Of a stretch of DNA of 64,000 bases, positions 7,717 to 16,119 are shown piece after piece. Where the stretch lies: assembly GCF_006539185.1 (NCBI RefSeq), contig NZ_BJMN01000010.1, positions 186,001-250,000 on the forward strand, written 5' to 3'. This DNA is from Streptomyces gardneri (GTDB lineage: Bacteria > Actinomycetota > Actinomycetes > Streptomycetales > Streptomycetaceae). Each line of letters opens with the position of its first letter. Position 1 is the stretch's first letter. The position numbers and the translations under genes are program-made. Under the pieces are notes generated by a model. The model had not been told where the DNA came from, made no database searches, and worked only from the letters and a program-made list of their open reading frames with translations.

Positions 7717-8625
7717 ATGATCGAAGTCAGGGAACTCACCAAACGCTACGGCTCCACGACCGCCGTCGACGCGCTCACGTTCACGGTCAGGCCCGGGCTC
7801 GTGACCGGATTCCTCGGGCCCAACGGTTCGGGAAAGAGCACGACTCTGCGGATGGTCCTGGGGCTGCACACACCCACGAGCGGCTCCGTGACGGTCGGCG
7901 GGCGGCCCTTCGTGGACCGGCCGCGCGGCCTCCGGCACGTCGGCGCGCTCCTCGACGCCGGGGACATGCACGGCGGGCGGACCGCACGGGCGCATCTGGC
8001 GGTCCTCGCGCGCGGCAACCGCATCCCCCTCGCCCGGGTCGACGAGGTGCTGGAGGAGGTCGGTCTCGCGGGGGCGGCGCGGCGCCGGATCGCCGGGTAC
8101 TCGCTCGGGATGCGGCAGCGGCTCGGGATCGCGGGCGCCCTGCTCGGCGACCCGCCGGTGCTGCTGTTCGACGAGCCGCTCAACGGGCTGGACCCGGAGG
8201 GCGTGAAGTGGGTGCGGGGGCTGTTCCGGCGCCTCGCGGCGGAGGGCCGCACGGTCTTCGTCTCCAGCCATCTGATGACGGAGATGGAGCACACGGCGGA
8301 CGAGCTGGTCGTCATCGGCCGGGGTGAACTGATCGCGGCGGAGAGCCTGTCGGAGTTCGCCGCCCGAGGGGCCCGGCTGAGCGTGACGGTCGGTACGCCC
8401 GACGCGTCGGCTCTGACGCCGCTGCTGCTCGCGGAGGGGGCGGAGGTGGCGCGGGACGGCGGGCTGCTGACGGTGACGGGGCTCTCCGCGGCACGGATCG
8501 GCCGGCTCGCGCTGGAGCACCGGGTGCTGCTGGACCAGCTGACCACCCGTACCGCCTCCCTGGAGGAGGCGTTCATGGAACTGACCGCCGACAGTGTCGA
8601 ATACCTGGCTGGAGACGCCCGATGA
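7717..8625 (+). CDS. ABC transporter ATP-binding protein (ABC-2 exporter)
   Basis: 302-residue ATPase of the CcmA/DrrA-like ABC-2 group. Walker A GPNGSGKST, signature SLGMRQRL, Walker B VLLFDEPLNGLD and the H-loop SSHLMTEMEH are all intact. The C-terminal ~90 residues form the extra domain of this subfamily. ATG 7717 begins the conserved MIEVRELTKRYG; GTG 7708 or 7711 would be better spaced from GGGGAGGGG. It overlaps the permease start by ATGA. Substrate unknown; antibiotic or peptide export is typical of such TCS-linked pairs. Confidence 0.93.
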   Translation: MIEVRELTKRYGSTTAVDALTFTVRPGLVTGFLGPNGSGKSTTLRMVLGLHTPTSGSVTVGGRPFVDRPRGLRHVGALLDAGDMHGGRTARAHLAVLARGNRIPLARVDEVLEEVGLAGAARRRIAGYSLGMRQRLGIAGALLGDPPVLLFDEPLNGLDPEGVKWVRGLFRRLAAEGRTVFVSSHLMTEMEHTADELVVIGRGELIAAESLSEFAARGARLSVTVGTPDASALTPLLLAEGAEVARDGGLLTVTGLSAARIGRLALEHRVLLDQLTTRTASLEEAFMELTADSVEYLAGDAR

Positions 8626-9461
8626 CCACTCTCGACCTTCGTGCGGCTTCCGTCGTGGAGCCTCGTGCCCGTTTCCGCGACCTGGTCGCGTCGGAGTGGC
8701 TGAAGCTGTGGTCGCTGCGGTCGACGGGCTGGGCGCTGCTGCTGAGCGCGCTGGCCGTGGTCGGCTTCAACTTCGGGACCGCCTGGGACCACTACCGCTA
8801 CTGGTTCCAGTACGACGGGCAGAGCCGGGCCGACTTCAAGGCGAACGACATGGGGCTCTGGGACGCCTTCACGGGGAACGCGTCGATGGTGCTGATCCTC
8901 TGCGCCGGCGCGATGGGGGCGGTGGCGGTGGTCGGCGAGTACTCCAGCGGGCTGATCCGGACGACCTTCGCGGCGGTGCCGGCCCGGGGTCCGGTGATGG
9001 CGGCGAAGGTGCTGGTCGTGGCGGTCGTGCAGACCGTGTTCGGGGTGGTGGTCGCGGCCGGTTCGTTCTGGTCGACGCAGGCGATGCTGTCGGCGCGGGA
9101 CCTCGGCCTGCCGATCACGCATCCGGGGGCGCTGCGGATCGTCGTCGCGTCCGCGCTCCTCGCTCCGGTCTGCGCGCTGGTGGGCATGGCGATCGGCGCG
9201 CTGCTGCGGAAGAGCGCGGTCTCGATCGTCGGCTCGGTGGTGGTGCTCCTGCTGCTGCCGTCGGCGCTTTCGGACCAGCGCCACCTCACGGCGGTGCTGG
9301 CCCACACGACACCGCTGCACGCGTGGCGGCGGCAGATGCCGGTGGGGCTGGGCCAGGACCCGTACCCGTGGTCGACCGGCGCCGCGTGGCTCGTGTGCGG
9401 GCTGTGGGCGCTGGTCGCGGCCGTGGTGACGGTGCTGGCGGTGCGCCGCCGGGACCAGTAG
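8622..9461 (+). CDS. ABC-2 type permease subunit
   Basis: 279-residue membrane protein with about six hydrophobic helices and the N-terminal amphipathic entry FRDLVASEWLKLWSLRST typical of ABC-2 permeases. It overlaps the ATPase gene by 4 bp (ATGA), so the two form a single exporter. Convergent with the YihY gene. Confidence 0.92.
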   Translation: MTTLDLRAASVVEPRARFRDLVASEWLKLWSLRSTGWALLLSALAVVGFNFGTAWDHYRYWFQYDGQSRADFKANDMGLWDAFTGNASMVLILCAGAMGAVAVVGEYSSGLIRTTFAAVPARGPVMAAKVLVVAVVQTVFGVVVAAGSFWSTQAMLSARDLGLPITHPGALRIVVASALLAPVCALVGMAIGALLRKSAVSIVGSVVVLLLLPSALSDQRHLTAVLAHTTPLHAWRRQMPVGLGQDPYPWSTGAAWLVCGLWALVAAVVTVLAVRRRDQ

Positions 9462-9479
9462 CGGCGCACACGGTCGGGG

Positions 9480-10349
9480 TCAGGCGCCGCCGGTGAGCTC
9501 TCGGCTCAGGCGGCGGCGGAGGAGGTGTTCGTGGACGAGGCGCCCGGTGAGGGCGCCTCCGTACACGACGAAGCCGACGCCGACGAGCCAGGACTGGAGG
9601 ACGAGGACGGTGCCGAACTGACCGTAGGTGACCGCGTTGGAGGCGATGAGCGGGGAGAAGACGAGCTGGGAGAAGACCCGCAGTCCGAGGAGGCCGAGCG
9701 CGGTGAGCGCGGCGCCGGGGGCGAGGGCGCGCCAGCGGATGCGGCCGCAGAGGAGGAAGCGCTGCGACCACCAGAAGAAGAGGAAGGTACCGATGAGGTC
9801 GGCGACGGCGACGAAGAGGGTGCTCGAGGCCGGGGAGTCCTCCGGTGCGGGGTTGGCGACGAAGAGGAGCAGGGACGCGACGAGGACGGCGAGCCAGACG
9901 ACGTGCCGCCACATGGTGTGCCAGCGGGCGGTGGGGAGGTCCCAGGCCCGCTCGTATCCGGTCTGGACGGCGGACCCGAAGGTGACGCCGAACGCGGCGA
10001 GGGCTGCGAGGCCGAAGGCGGTGGTGCGCTGGAGGGCCTGCCCCGGCTGGCCGAAGAGCCGCTCGACCTCCTCCTCGTTGACCTCCGAGACGCCGAGGCC
10101 CTGGACGAGCCAGCGGGCGAAGCCCTGGCCGCTGGCGAGGTCGGCCGCCGCGACGACGATGAGGAGGGGGACGAGGGTGAGCAGGCTGAGCGCCGCGAAG
10201 CCCATGGCGCGGTGCATGAGTTCCATGGCGCGGCCGCGGTTCCAGGCGAGGCCGACCGGCGAGGCGAGCACGCGGGTGTGGAGCCGGTGGAACCAGTGAC
10301 CGCGCTCGGTGGGGGAACCGTCGTCCGGCGGACCGGGAGTGGAGGGCAT
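9480..10349 (-). CDS. YihY/virulence factor BrkB-family membrane protein
   Basis: 289-residue integral membrane protein of the YihY/BrkB family (historically miscalled RNase BN). About six helices are visible, with the family features MGFAALSLLTLVPLLIVVAA and LVVFSPLI/ALTGRLVHE-like elements. Function in actinobacteria unproven. ATG 10349 follows CCCCACGAACC without a clear ribosome site; the longer reading to 10745 is antisense to the next gene and is rejected. Confidence 0.88.
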   Translation of the reverse strand: MPSTPGPPDDGSPTERGHWFHRLHTRVLASPVGLAWNRGRAMELMHRAMGFAALSLLTLVPLLIVVAAADLASGQGFARWLVQGLGVSEVNEEEVERLFGQPGQALQRTTAFGLAALAAFGVTFGSAVQTGYERAWDLPTARWHTMWRHVVWLAVLVASLLLFVANPAPEDSPASSTLFVAVADLIGTFLFFWWSQRFLLCGRIRWRALAPGAALTALGLLGLRVFSQLVFSPLIASNAVTYGQFGTVLVLQSWLVGVGFVVYGGALTGRLVHEHLLRRRLSRELTGGA

Positions 10350-10511
10350 GGTTCGTGGGGTACCCGCCCGGGGGCCGGGACACCTCCGATGTGCCGCCGA
10401 ACGGGTGCCGAGTGGTCCCGCCGGAGGGAAGGGGGGACGCTGGAGTGGAGCACGTCCGGGTGTCGAGGGCGTACTGCACGGGGCGCCTGCCCGGTAGGGA
10501 GAGGCCGCGTC

Positions 10512-10811
10512 ATGCGCATGCTGCTGAAGGTTCAGATGGACACCCAAGCCTCCAACGAGGCCATCAGACAGGGCAACCTGCAGAAGATCGTGGCGGGCGC
10601 CCTGGAGAGTCTCCGACCGGAGGCCGCGTACTTCACGGTGGAGGACGGCTGTCGGACGGGCTACATCTTCTTCGACCTGGAGGACCCGTCGCGGATGCCG
10701 AGTATCTCGGAGCCCTTCTTCCTCCAACTGGGCGCCAGGGTCCATTACTCGCCGGTGATGAACCAGGAGGACCTGCGCAAGGGTCTTGCCGCGATGATGT
10801 CCGGCAGCTGA
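10512..10811 (+). CDS. Small conserved protein, DUF3303-like fold
   Basis: 99 residues, no membrane segment. It begins MRMLLKVQMDTQASNEAI and carries RPEAAYFTVEDGCRTGYIFFDL, a pattern seen in small actinobacterial proteins that look like single-domain alpha/beta barrels (dimeric ferredoxin-like fold). Function unknown. GGGAGAG ribosome site 8 nt before ATG. Convergent with the HxlR gene. Confidence 0.7.
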   Translation: MRMLLKVQMDTQASNEAIRQGNLQKIVAGALESLRPEAAYFTVEDGCRTGYIFFDLEDPSRMPSISEPFFLQLGARVHYSPVMNQEDLRKGLAAMMSGS

Positions 10812-10838
10812 GCGGACCCTCCCGGCGTGACCGTGGTG

Positions 10839-11318
10839 TCAGCGGGTGAGGGGGCGGGCTCCGGGACCCGGTCTGACGGTGACGTCCCGGGCGGCGAGAG
10901 TGGCGTGCTCCTCGCCCTCGCACTGGACGACCACACGGACGGGCGCCCCGCAGTCGGTGTGCCGGATGTCGAGCACGGAACCCTCGGGATCGCCCGCGTA
11001 CGCGTCGCCCCACTGCTTCAGGGCGAGGAGTACGGGCCAGAGGTCGACGCCCTTGGGCGTGAGGCGGTACTCGTACCGGGTACGGGTGCCGGGTTCGCGG
11101 TAGGGCTCGGCGCGCAGGACGCCGGCCGCGACGAGCTTGCGGAGCCTGTCGGCGAGAACGGCCTCGGAGAGGCCGAGGTGGCGCCGGAACTCGTCGTAGC
11201 GGCGGACCCCGTTGAAGGCGTCCCGCAGGATGAGCAGGCTCCATTTCTCGCCGACGAGGTCGAGGGTGCGGCGGACCGAGCAGTTCTCGGTGTCCGTCTC
11301 CAGCCACTTCATCGTCAC
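10839..11318 (-). CDS. HxlR-family winged-helix transcriptional regulator
   Basis: 159 residues. The HxlR core is complete: CSVRRTLDLVGEKWSLLILRDAF, RRYDEFRRHLGLSEAVLADRLRKL (recognition region) and YRLTPKG. The C-terminal ~50 residues extend beyond the minimal domain and include a Cys pair (DCGAPVRVVVQCEGE). GTG start at 11318 has AGGTGG 5 nt upstream; ATG at 11312 is an alternative. Divergent from a PaaI thioesterase that it probably regulates through the palindromes at 11330-11357. Confidence 0.92.
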   Translation of the reverse strand: MTMKWLETDTENCSVRRTLDLVGEKWSLLILRDAFNGVRRYDEFRRHLGLSEAVLADRLRKLVAAGVLRAEPYREPGTRTRYEYRLTPKGVDLWPVLLALKQWGDAYAGDPEGSVLDIRHTDCGAPVRVVVQCEGEEHATLAARDVTVRPGPGARPLTR

Positions 11319-11329
11319 ACTGTAGCCAC

Positions 11330-11371
11330 CTGACTGCTTCGTTGACAGTCAGCTGACGAGGGGGCTAGCTT
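11330..11371 (+). promoter_or_regulatory. Promoter and overlapping operator of the thioesterase gene
   Basis: TTGACA (11342-11347) with TAGCTT (11366-11371) 18 bp on forms a good vegetative promoter reading toward the thioesterase. Two dyads overlap the -35: CTGACTG (11330-11336) / CAGTCAG (11346-11352), and the perfect 10-bp palindrome GTCAGCTGAC (11348-11357). Placement suits repression by the divergent HxlR protein. Confidence 0.6.
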
Positions 11372-11409
11372 CGCCGTACAGAGTCAGCCGGACGAGTGGA
11401 AGCGGAGTG

Positions 11410-11904
11410 GTGACGGTGCGGTCACGGACGGTCGAGTGGCAGGACGCCGGGGCCAGCGCCCGGGCCGCGAAGACGATGGCGGGGCTCGACTTCCTGCGCG
11501 AGATGGTGGCCGGTCGACTGCCCGGGCCGCCGATCGCCGCGCTGCTCGGCTTCGGCCTGGAGGAGGTCGAGGACGGCCGTGCCGTGTTCGCCTTCGAGCC
11601 GGGCGAGGAGCACTACAACCCGATCGGCAGCGTGCACGGCGGGGTGTACGCGACCCTGCTCGACTCGGCAGCCGGCTGCGCGGTGCACTCGACGCTCCCC
11701 CAGGGCACGGCGTACACCTCGCTCGACCTGTCGACCCGCTTCCTCCGGCCGATCACGATGGACACCGGCAAGGTGCGCGCGATCGGGACCGTGCTGTCGC
11801 GGGGGCGCCGGACCGCGCTGGCGGAGGCGGGCCTGTACGACGCGGAGGACCGGCTGCTCGCGCACGCGACCAGCACCTGCATGCTGTTCCCCATGCCCGC
11901 ATAG
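11410..11904 (+). CDS. PaaI-family hotdog-fold thioesterase
   Basis: 164 residues, hotdog fold acyl-CoA thioesterase. The conserved HYNPIGSVHGGVYATLLDSAAG contains the catalytic HGG-x-Asp region, followed by the strand SLDLSTRFLRPI. Start is placed at the GTG at 11410 (an adjacent GTG at 11407 also reads) after GGAAGCGGA. It is the likely target of the divergent HxlR regulator; such pairs are common in actinobacteria and usually respond to aromatic or acyl-CoA stress (family knowledge, not shown here). Confidence 0.9.
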   Translation: MTVRSRTVEWQDAGASARAAKTMAGLDFLREMVAGRLPGPPIAALLGFGLEEVEDGRAVFAFEPGEEHYNPIGSVHGGVYATLLDSAAGCAVHSTLPQGTAYTSLDLSTRFLRPITMDTGKVRAIGTVLSRGRRTALAEAGLYDAEDRLLAHATSTCMLFPMPA

Positions 11905-11909
11905 ACATA

Positions 11910-11929
11910 CCGCCCCCGCTCGGGGGCGG
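11910..11929 (+). terminator. Terminator of the thioesterase gene
   Basis: 8-bp stem CCGCCCCC / GGGGGCGG with a 4-nt loop, 6 bp after the stop codon and next to the end of the convergent DUF5519 gene. Confidence 0.65.
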
Positions 11930-11932
11930 GGT

Positions 11933-12298
11933 TCAGCGGATGCCGGGGACGGGGCGGGTGCGGGTGCAGCCGTCCGGGGCGACGTCGGGGACGCCGTTGG
12001 CCTGGAGGGCCGCGCTCACCAGTGTGGCGAGCAGGTCGATGTCGGAGCCCATGTCCAGACGGACCGTCACCCACCCGGATCCGGCGCGCAGCCGGACCGC
12101 GCTCGACCCGAGGAGGGCCGGGCGCAGCTTCGCGACCATGGCCCTGGTGAGATGGACGTCGGCCTCGTGCTCCCCGTGGAAGTGCACGATCTCCTGTGTC
12201 GCGGTGCCCAGGCCGAGCTCGGCACCGCAATGGGTGCGGCCGGGGGTCAGCGAGGGCCAGCTCATCAGACGTTCACTGGCATGCCTTGCCGTGTTCAT
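11933..12298 (-). CDS. DUF5519 ('luciferase domain') family protein
   Basis: 121-residue cytoplasmic protein. The pattern EIVHFHGEHEADVHLT, followed by SSAVRLRAGSGWVTVRLD, identifies the DUF5519 family. That family is named after a domain found near luciferases, but no catalytic activity is established. ATG 12298 is preferred as the first residue of the conserved block, although no ribosome site precedes it. Convergent with the thioesterase. The 135 bp upstream holds a TGAC-N5-GTCA dyad (12391-12403) but no clear promoter. Confidence 0.7.
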   Translation of the reverse strand: MNTARHASERLMSWPSLTPGRTHCGAELGLGTATQEIVHFHGEHEADVHLTRAMVAKLRPALLGSSAVRLRAGSGWVTVRLDMGSDIDLLATLVSAALQANGVPDVAPDGCTRTRPVPGIR

Positions 12299-12433
12299 AC
12301 CGAGGAGCGTGCCGGGCCGCGGGGCCACGCACAAGCGTCCTGGCGAAAGAATCCCGCACAGACGTGAAACAAGCCATGAACTTGGCGAAGTGACCGTGTG
12401 TCACGAGGCTCGTGGGCCGGGAGTGGTGTGGCG

Positions 12434-13543
12434 TCATGCCGTCGGGCGGGCACGGACGCGGGCCGCGAGGACGGCGACGTCGTCCTCGGCACGGTGGGCG
12501 CCGAGACGGCGGAGCACCTCGTCGACGACCTGGTGGGGGCCTGGATCAGGCGGGAGCCGGAGGGCCGCGAGGCGGGCGAGCGACACGTCGATGTCCTCGC
12601 CCCGGCGCTCGACGAGGCCGTCGGTGAAGAGCAGCAGTGTCTCGGCGGGCGTGAGCGGGAGTGTGGTGGGCTCGTAGCCGCCGACACCGGTGCCGAGCGG
12701 CGGGCCCACCGGCAGGTCGACCAGCGCCGCCGAGCCGTCCGCGCCGAACACGGCGGGCGGCAGGTGTCCCGCGTTGGCGAAGGTCGCGGTGGAGCGCGCC
12801 GGATCGACCCGGACGAGCAGGCAGGTCGCGGGGCGGCGCGCGTCGTCCTCGGCGACCACGGAGTCGAGGTGGCGCAGGACCCGGTGCGGCGGCAGGTCCG
12901 TGGCGGCGACCTCGCGGAGCACCGTGCGGTAGGCGTTCATGTCGACGGCCGCGTCCAGACCGTGTCCCATCACGTCGCCGACGACGAGGAGGCTTCGGCC
13001 GAAGTGGAGTCGTACGGTCTCGAACCAGTCGCCGCCGACGAGGGTGCGGACCCCGGCGGGGAGGTAGCCGCCCGCGATCTCCAGGTTGGGATGCGGCCGG
13101 CCCGGCTCGGCCACCAGGGCGCGCTGGAGGTGGAGGGCGGTGTCCTCGGTGGCGGCGAGGCGGCGCGCATGGCCGATGTGCCGGGCGGCGAGCCGTGCGG
13201 CGTGGTGGACCGTGGCGGCCTCCTCGGCGGTGAAGGGGACGCCGCCGGAGCGGGTGGCGGTGACCGTGCCGAGGGGTTTCCCGTCCTCGGCGACGGCCAG
13301 TGCGGCGGAGAGGGTGCTCCCCGACGGGTACGACTCCGAGGACAGACGCGCTGTGGCGGCGCGGCGCGGCGGCACGCCCTGCTCGGCGGCGAGGTCGACC
13401 ACCACCGAGCCGCCCAGCCTGCGCACGAGGAAGGTGGCGAGTTCACGGCAGGTGTTCGTCTCGTCGAGCGTCGTGCCGATCTCGCCGATCGCCTGCTCCA
13501 TGGCCCGCACCCTGGCCAGGAGGGCCTCGTCCTGTTCCGCCAC
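12434..13543 (-). CDS. GAF-like/SpoIIE PP2C protein phosphatase
   Basis: 369 residues. An N-terminal helix of ~25 residues (EALLARVRAMEQAIGEIGTT) is followed by a GAF-like sensor segment and a SpoIIE PP2C domain with GGDWFETV, VVGDVMGHGLDAA, LLFTDGLVER and EDDVAVL metal motifs, all intact. GTG at 13543 is chosen because GGAGGTGTC precedes it. Second SpoIIE phosphatase of the window; no anti-sigma partner adjacent. Its upstream region carries a 17-bp tandem repeat. Confidence 0.9.
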   Translation of the reverse strand: MAEQDEALLARVRAMEQAIGEIGTTLDETNTCRELATFLVRRLGGSVVVDLAAEQGVPPRRAATARLSSESYPSGSTLSAALAVAEDGKPLGTVTATRSGGVPFTAEEAATVHHAARLAARHIGHARRLAATEDTALHLQRALVAEPGRPHPNLEIAGGYLPAGVRTLVGGDWFETVRLHFGRSLLVVGDVMGHGLDAAVDMNAYRTVLREVAATDLPPHRVLRHLDSVVAEDDARRPATCLLVRVDPARSTATFANAGHLPPAVFGADGSAALVDLPVGPPLGTGVGGYEPTTLPLTPAETLLLFTDGLVERRGEDIDVSLARLAALRLPPDPGPHQVVDEVLRRLGAHRAEDDVAVLAARVRARPTA

Positions 13544-13620
13544 GACACCTCCACCGCCGCGCGGCTCTCCGGGCGGCGTGCCCGGTCCCCCCATTGCACC
13601 AGCGGGTCGTGGCCCGCGCA

Positions 13621-13688
13621 CGGGCACGGACCTCGCCCGGGCACGGACCTCATGCGGGCACCGACCTCGCGCGGGCACGGACCTCGCG
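13621..13688. repeat. 17-bp tandem repeat, four copies
   Basis: Units CGGGCACGGACCTCGCC, ...CTCATG, CGGGCACCGACCTCGCG and CGGGCACGGACCTCGCG follow without gaps (13621, 13638, 13655, 13672). They lie in the divergent gap between a SpoIIE phosphatase and the MoxR gene. A 17-bp period is not a multiple of three, arguing against coding use. Confidence 0.9.
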
Positions 13689-13736
13689 CCGGACGGTTGT
13701 GCGGTGCTGCCGGATCTGATCAAGTACCCCTGAGGC

Positions 13737-13748
13737 TACTGGCCAGTA
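13737..13748. promoter_or_regulatory. Perfect 12-bp palindrome upstream of the MoxR gene
   Basis: TACTGGCCAGTA is a perfect palindrome 29 bp before the MoxR ATG, a position and symmetry typical of a TetR-type repressor site. No adjacent regulator gene is present, so the binder would be encoded elsewhere. Confidence 0.45.
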
Positions 13749-13776
13749 AGGATTTCCGCTCCCCGGGGGGACAGGC

Positions 13777-14646
13777 ATGACGACCGGATTCTTCAGCTCC
13801 GTGGACGACGTCGCCGAGCGGCTCGCCACGACCGGCTACCTGGCGTCGCGGGCCGTCGCCACCACCGTCTTCCTCGCCGACCGGCTCGGCAAGCCGCTCC
13901 TGGTCGAGGGGCCCGCCGGGGTCGGCAAGACGGAGCTGGCCAAGGCCGTCACCGAGGTGACGGGCGCCCGGCTCGTCAGGCTCCAGTGCTACGAGGGCGT
14001 CGACGAGTCCCGCGCGCTCTACGAGTGGAACCACGCGAAGCAGCTCCTGCGGATCACGGCCGGCCGCGGCGAGTCCTGGGACGAGACGCGGACGGACATC
14101 TTCTCCGAGGAGTTCCTGCTGGCCCGCCCGCTGCTCACCGCGATCCGGTCCGAGGAGCCGACCGTCCTCCTCGTCGACGAGACCGACAAGGCCGACATCG
14201 AGGTCGAGGGCCTGCTCCTGGAGGTGCTCAGCGACTTCCAGGTGACCGTCCCCGAGCTCGGGACGATCGCGGCGACGCGGCGGCCCTTCGTCGTCCTCAC
14301 CTCGAACGCGAGCCGCGAACTCTCCGAGGCGCTCCGCCGGCGCTGCCTCTTCCTGCACATCGGCTTCCCCGAGGAGGAGCTGGAGCGCCGGATCGTGACC
14401 CGCAAGGTGCCCGGGCTCGACGCCGCGCTCGCCGCCTCCGTCGTCCGGGTCGTGGGGGCGCTGCGGGCCATGGACCTGCGCAAGGCCCCGTCCGTGTCCG
14501 AGACGATCGACTGGGCGCGCACCCTGCTGGCGCTCGGCGCGGACCGACTGGACGAGGGTGTCGTACGGGACAGCCTGGGGGTCCTCCTCAAGCACCAGGA
14601 GGACATCGTGCGGGCCGCGGCCAAGCTCGACCTGGACGCGGTGTGA
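13777..14646 (+). CDS. MoxR-family AAA+ ATPase
   Basis: 289-residue AAA+ ATPase of the MoxR family (CoxD-like). Walker A GPAGVGKTEL, Walker B VLLVDETDKAD, sensor-1 VVLTSNASRELSEALRRR and an arginine-rich sensor-2 region are visible. MoxR proteins work with VWA-domain partners as chaperones for metalloenzyme assembly or stress functions. The next gene encodes exactly such a partner and starts inside this stop codon (GTGA), so the pair is translationally coupled. GGGGGGACA ribosome site. Confidence 0.92.
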   Translation: MTTGFFSSVDDVAERLATTGYLASRAVATTVFLADRLGKPLLVEGPAGVGKTELAKAVTEVTGARLVRLQCYEGVDESRALYEWNHAKQLLRITAGRGESWDETRTDIFSEEFLLARPLLTAIRSEEPTVLLVDETDKADIEVEGLLLEVLSDFQVTVPELGTIAATRRPFVVLTSNASRELSEALRRRCLFLHIGFPEEELERRIVTRKVPGLDAALAASVVRVVGALRAMDLRKAPSVSETIDWARTLLALGADRLDEGVVRDSLGVLLKHQEDIVRAAAKLDLDAV

Positions 14647-16046
14647 GCCCGGCGGAACCGGCCGGGACGACGGCTCCTCACGGGACGGTGGAGCGGCTCA
14701 CCGGTCTGGTGGCGGCGCTGCGCGACCACGGCTTCGGGATCGGGACGGGCGAGACCGTGGACGCGGGGCACGCCCTTGAGGCGGTCGGATTCACGGACCG
14801 CGAGCGGGTCCGGGAGGCGCTGGCGGCGACACTGCTCCACGGGGAGCGGCAGCGGCCCGTCTTCGACCGCGTCTTCGACCTGTACTTCCCGCTCGGCGGC
14901 GGCAACGACGGCGATGACGGCGGCCGACCGGCGCTCGACGGCACGGCGGCCGACCTCGCCGAGCTGCGGGAGCGGCTCGCGGCCGCGCTGGCCGCCGACG
15001 ACGGGGCCGCTCTCGCCCAGCTGGCCGCCGAGGCGGTGGGCGGGTTCGGGGGCTACGGCTCCGGCCCGGAGACGGACGGCTGGTCCTCTCACCAGACGCT
15101 CTCCCGGCTGCGCCCCGAGACCCTGCTCGCGCGGGTGCGGGAGGCCCGGCGGAGCGAGGAGCCCGAGTTCGCCGACCGGCTGCTCGACGAGGAGATCCGG
15201 CGCCGGATCGAGGCCTTCCGCGAGCGGGTCCGGACGGAGGCGCGGCAGCGGGTCGCCGAGCGCCAGGGCCGCGACCGGGTGGCGCGGCGGGCGGTCGCGG
15301 GGACGGCGGACGGGGTGGACTTCCTGCTCGCCGGGCGGGCGCAGCTGGACGAGCTGCGGCGTACGGTACGGCCGCTGGCGCGGAAGCTCGCCACCAGGCT
15401 GGCGGCCCGCCGGCGCCGGGCGGCGCGCGGGGAGATCGACCTGCGGCGGACGCTGCGCCGCTCGCTGTCGACCGGGGGCGTCCCGGTCCGTCCGGTGCTG
15501 CGGCGGCGCCGTCCCGGCCGACCTGAGCTGGTGCTCCTCTGCGACGTGTCGGGGTCGGTGGCCGGGTTCGCGCAGTTCACGATGCTGCTGGTGCAGGCCT
15601 TGCACGACCAGTTCAGCCGGGTACGGGTCTTCGCCTTCGTCAACCGGGTCGACGAGGTGACCGGGCTGATCGCGCGGGGCGCGGCGGACCCGGCGGGGCT
15701 CGGCGACCGCATTCTCGCGGAGGCGGAGCTGACCGGCCGGCACGGGCAGAGCGACTACGGGACGGCGCTCGGGGAGTTCGCCGACCGGTACGCGGAGGCC
15801 GTCGGCCCGCGCACGGTGCTCTTCGTCCTCGGCGACGCGCGGACCAACCGCGCCGACCCCAACCTCGCGGCACTCAAGCGGGTCGCGGACCGGGCGCGCC
15901 GGGTGCACTGGCTCAATCCCGAGCAGCCCTCGCTGTGGGGCACGGGCGACTCGGAGGCCCCGGCCTACGCCGAGATCGTGGACATGCGGCCCTGCCGCAA
16001 CGCACGCCAGCTCGGCGCGCTGATCGGCCGCCTGCTACCGGTCTGA
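14643..16046 (+). CDS. VWA domain-containing CoxE-like protein
   Basis: 467 residues. The C-terminal VWA domain carries the MIDAS motif DVSGSVAGF (DxSxS) and a distal FVLGDARTN segment. The N-terminal ~280 residues are charged and helical with an Arg-rich stretch before the VWA fold. CoxE-like proteins pair with CoxD/MoxR ATPases. The GTG start overlaps the upstream stop (GTGA). No CO-dehydrogenase or other metalloenzyme genes are near, so the client is unknown. Confidence 0.9.
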   Translation: MSPAEPAGTTAPHGTVERLTGLVAALRDHGFGIGTGETVDAGHALEAVGFTDRERVREALAATLLHGERQRPVFDRVFDLYFPLGGGNDGDDGGRPALDGTAADLAELRERLAAALAADDGAALAQLAAEAVGGFGGYGSGPETDGWSSHQTLSRLRPETLLARVREARRSEEPEFADRLLDEEIRRRIEAFRERVRTEARQRVAERQGRDRVARRAVAGTADGVDFLLAGRAQLDELRRTVRPLARKLATRLAARRRRAARGEIDLRRTLRRSLSTGGVPVRPVLRRRRPGRPELVLLCDVSGSVAGFAQFTMLLVQALHDQFSRVRVFAFVNRVDEVTGLIARGAADPAGLGDRILAEAELTGRHGQSDYGTALGEFADRYAEAVGPRTVLFVLGDARTNRADPNLAALKRVADRARRVHWLNPEQPSLWGTGDSEAPAYAEIVDMRPCRNARQLGALIGRLLPV

Positions 16047-16119
16047 CGGGCGTGTGCCGGTAGGGGGGTCGTACGGGGGTCGGTTGTCCCGTACAAGGGC
16101 GCCGATTAGCGTGACCTCC

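Noticed and set aside
5484..7742. A 752-codon minus-strand reading frame spanning the response regulator and the kinase region
   Set aside because: Only its last 255 codons are a protein (the response regulator). The rest is the frame-shifted shadow of the kinase gene and is Arg/Pro/His-rich low complexity.
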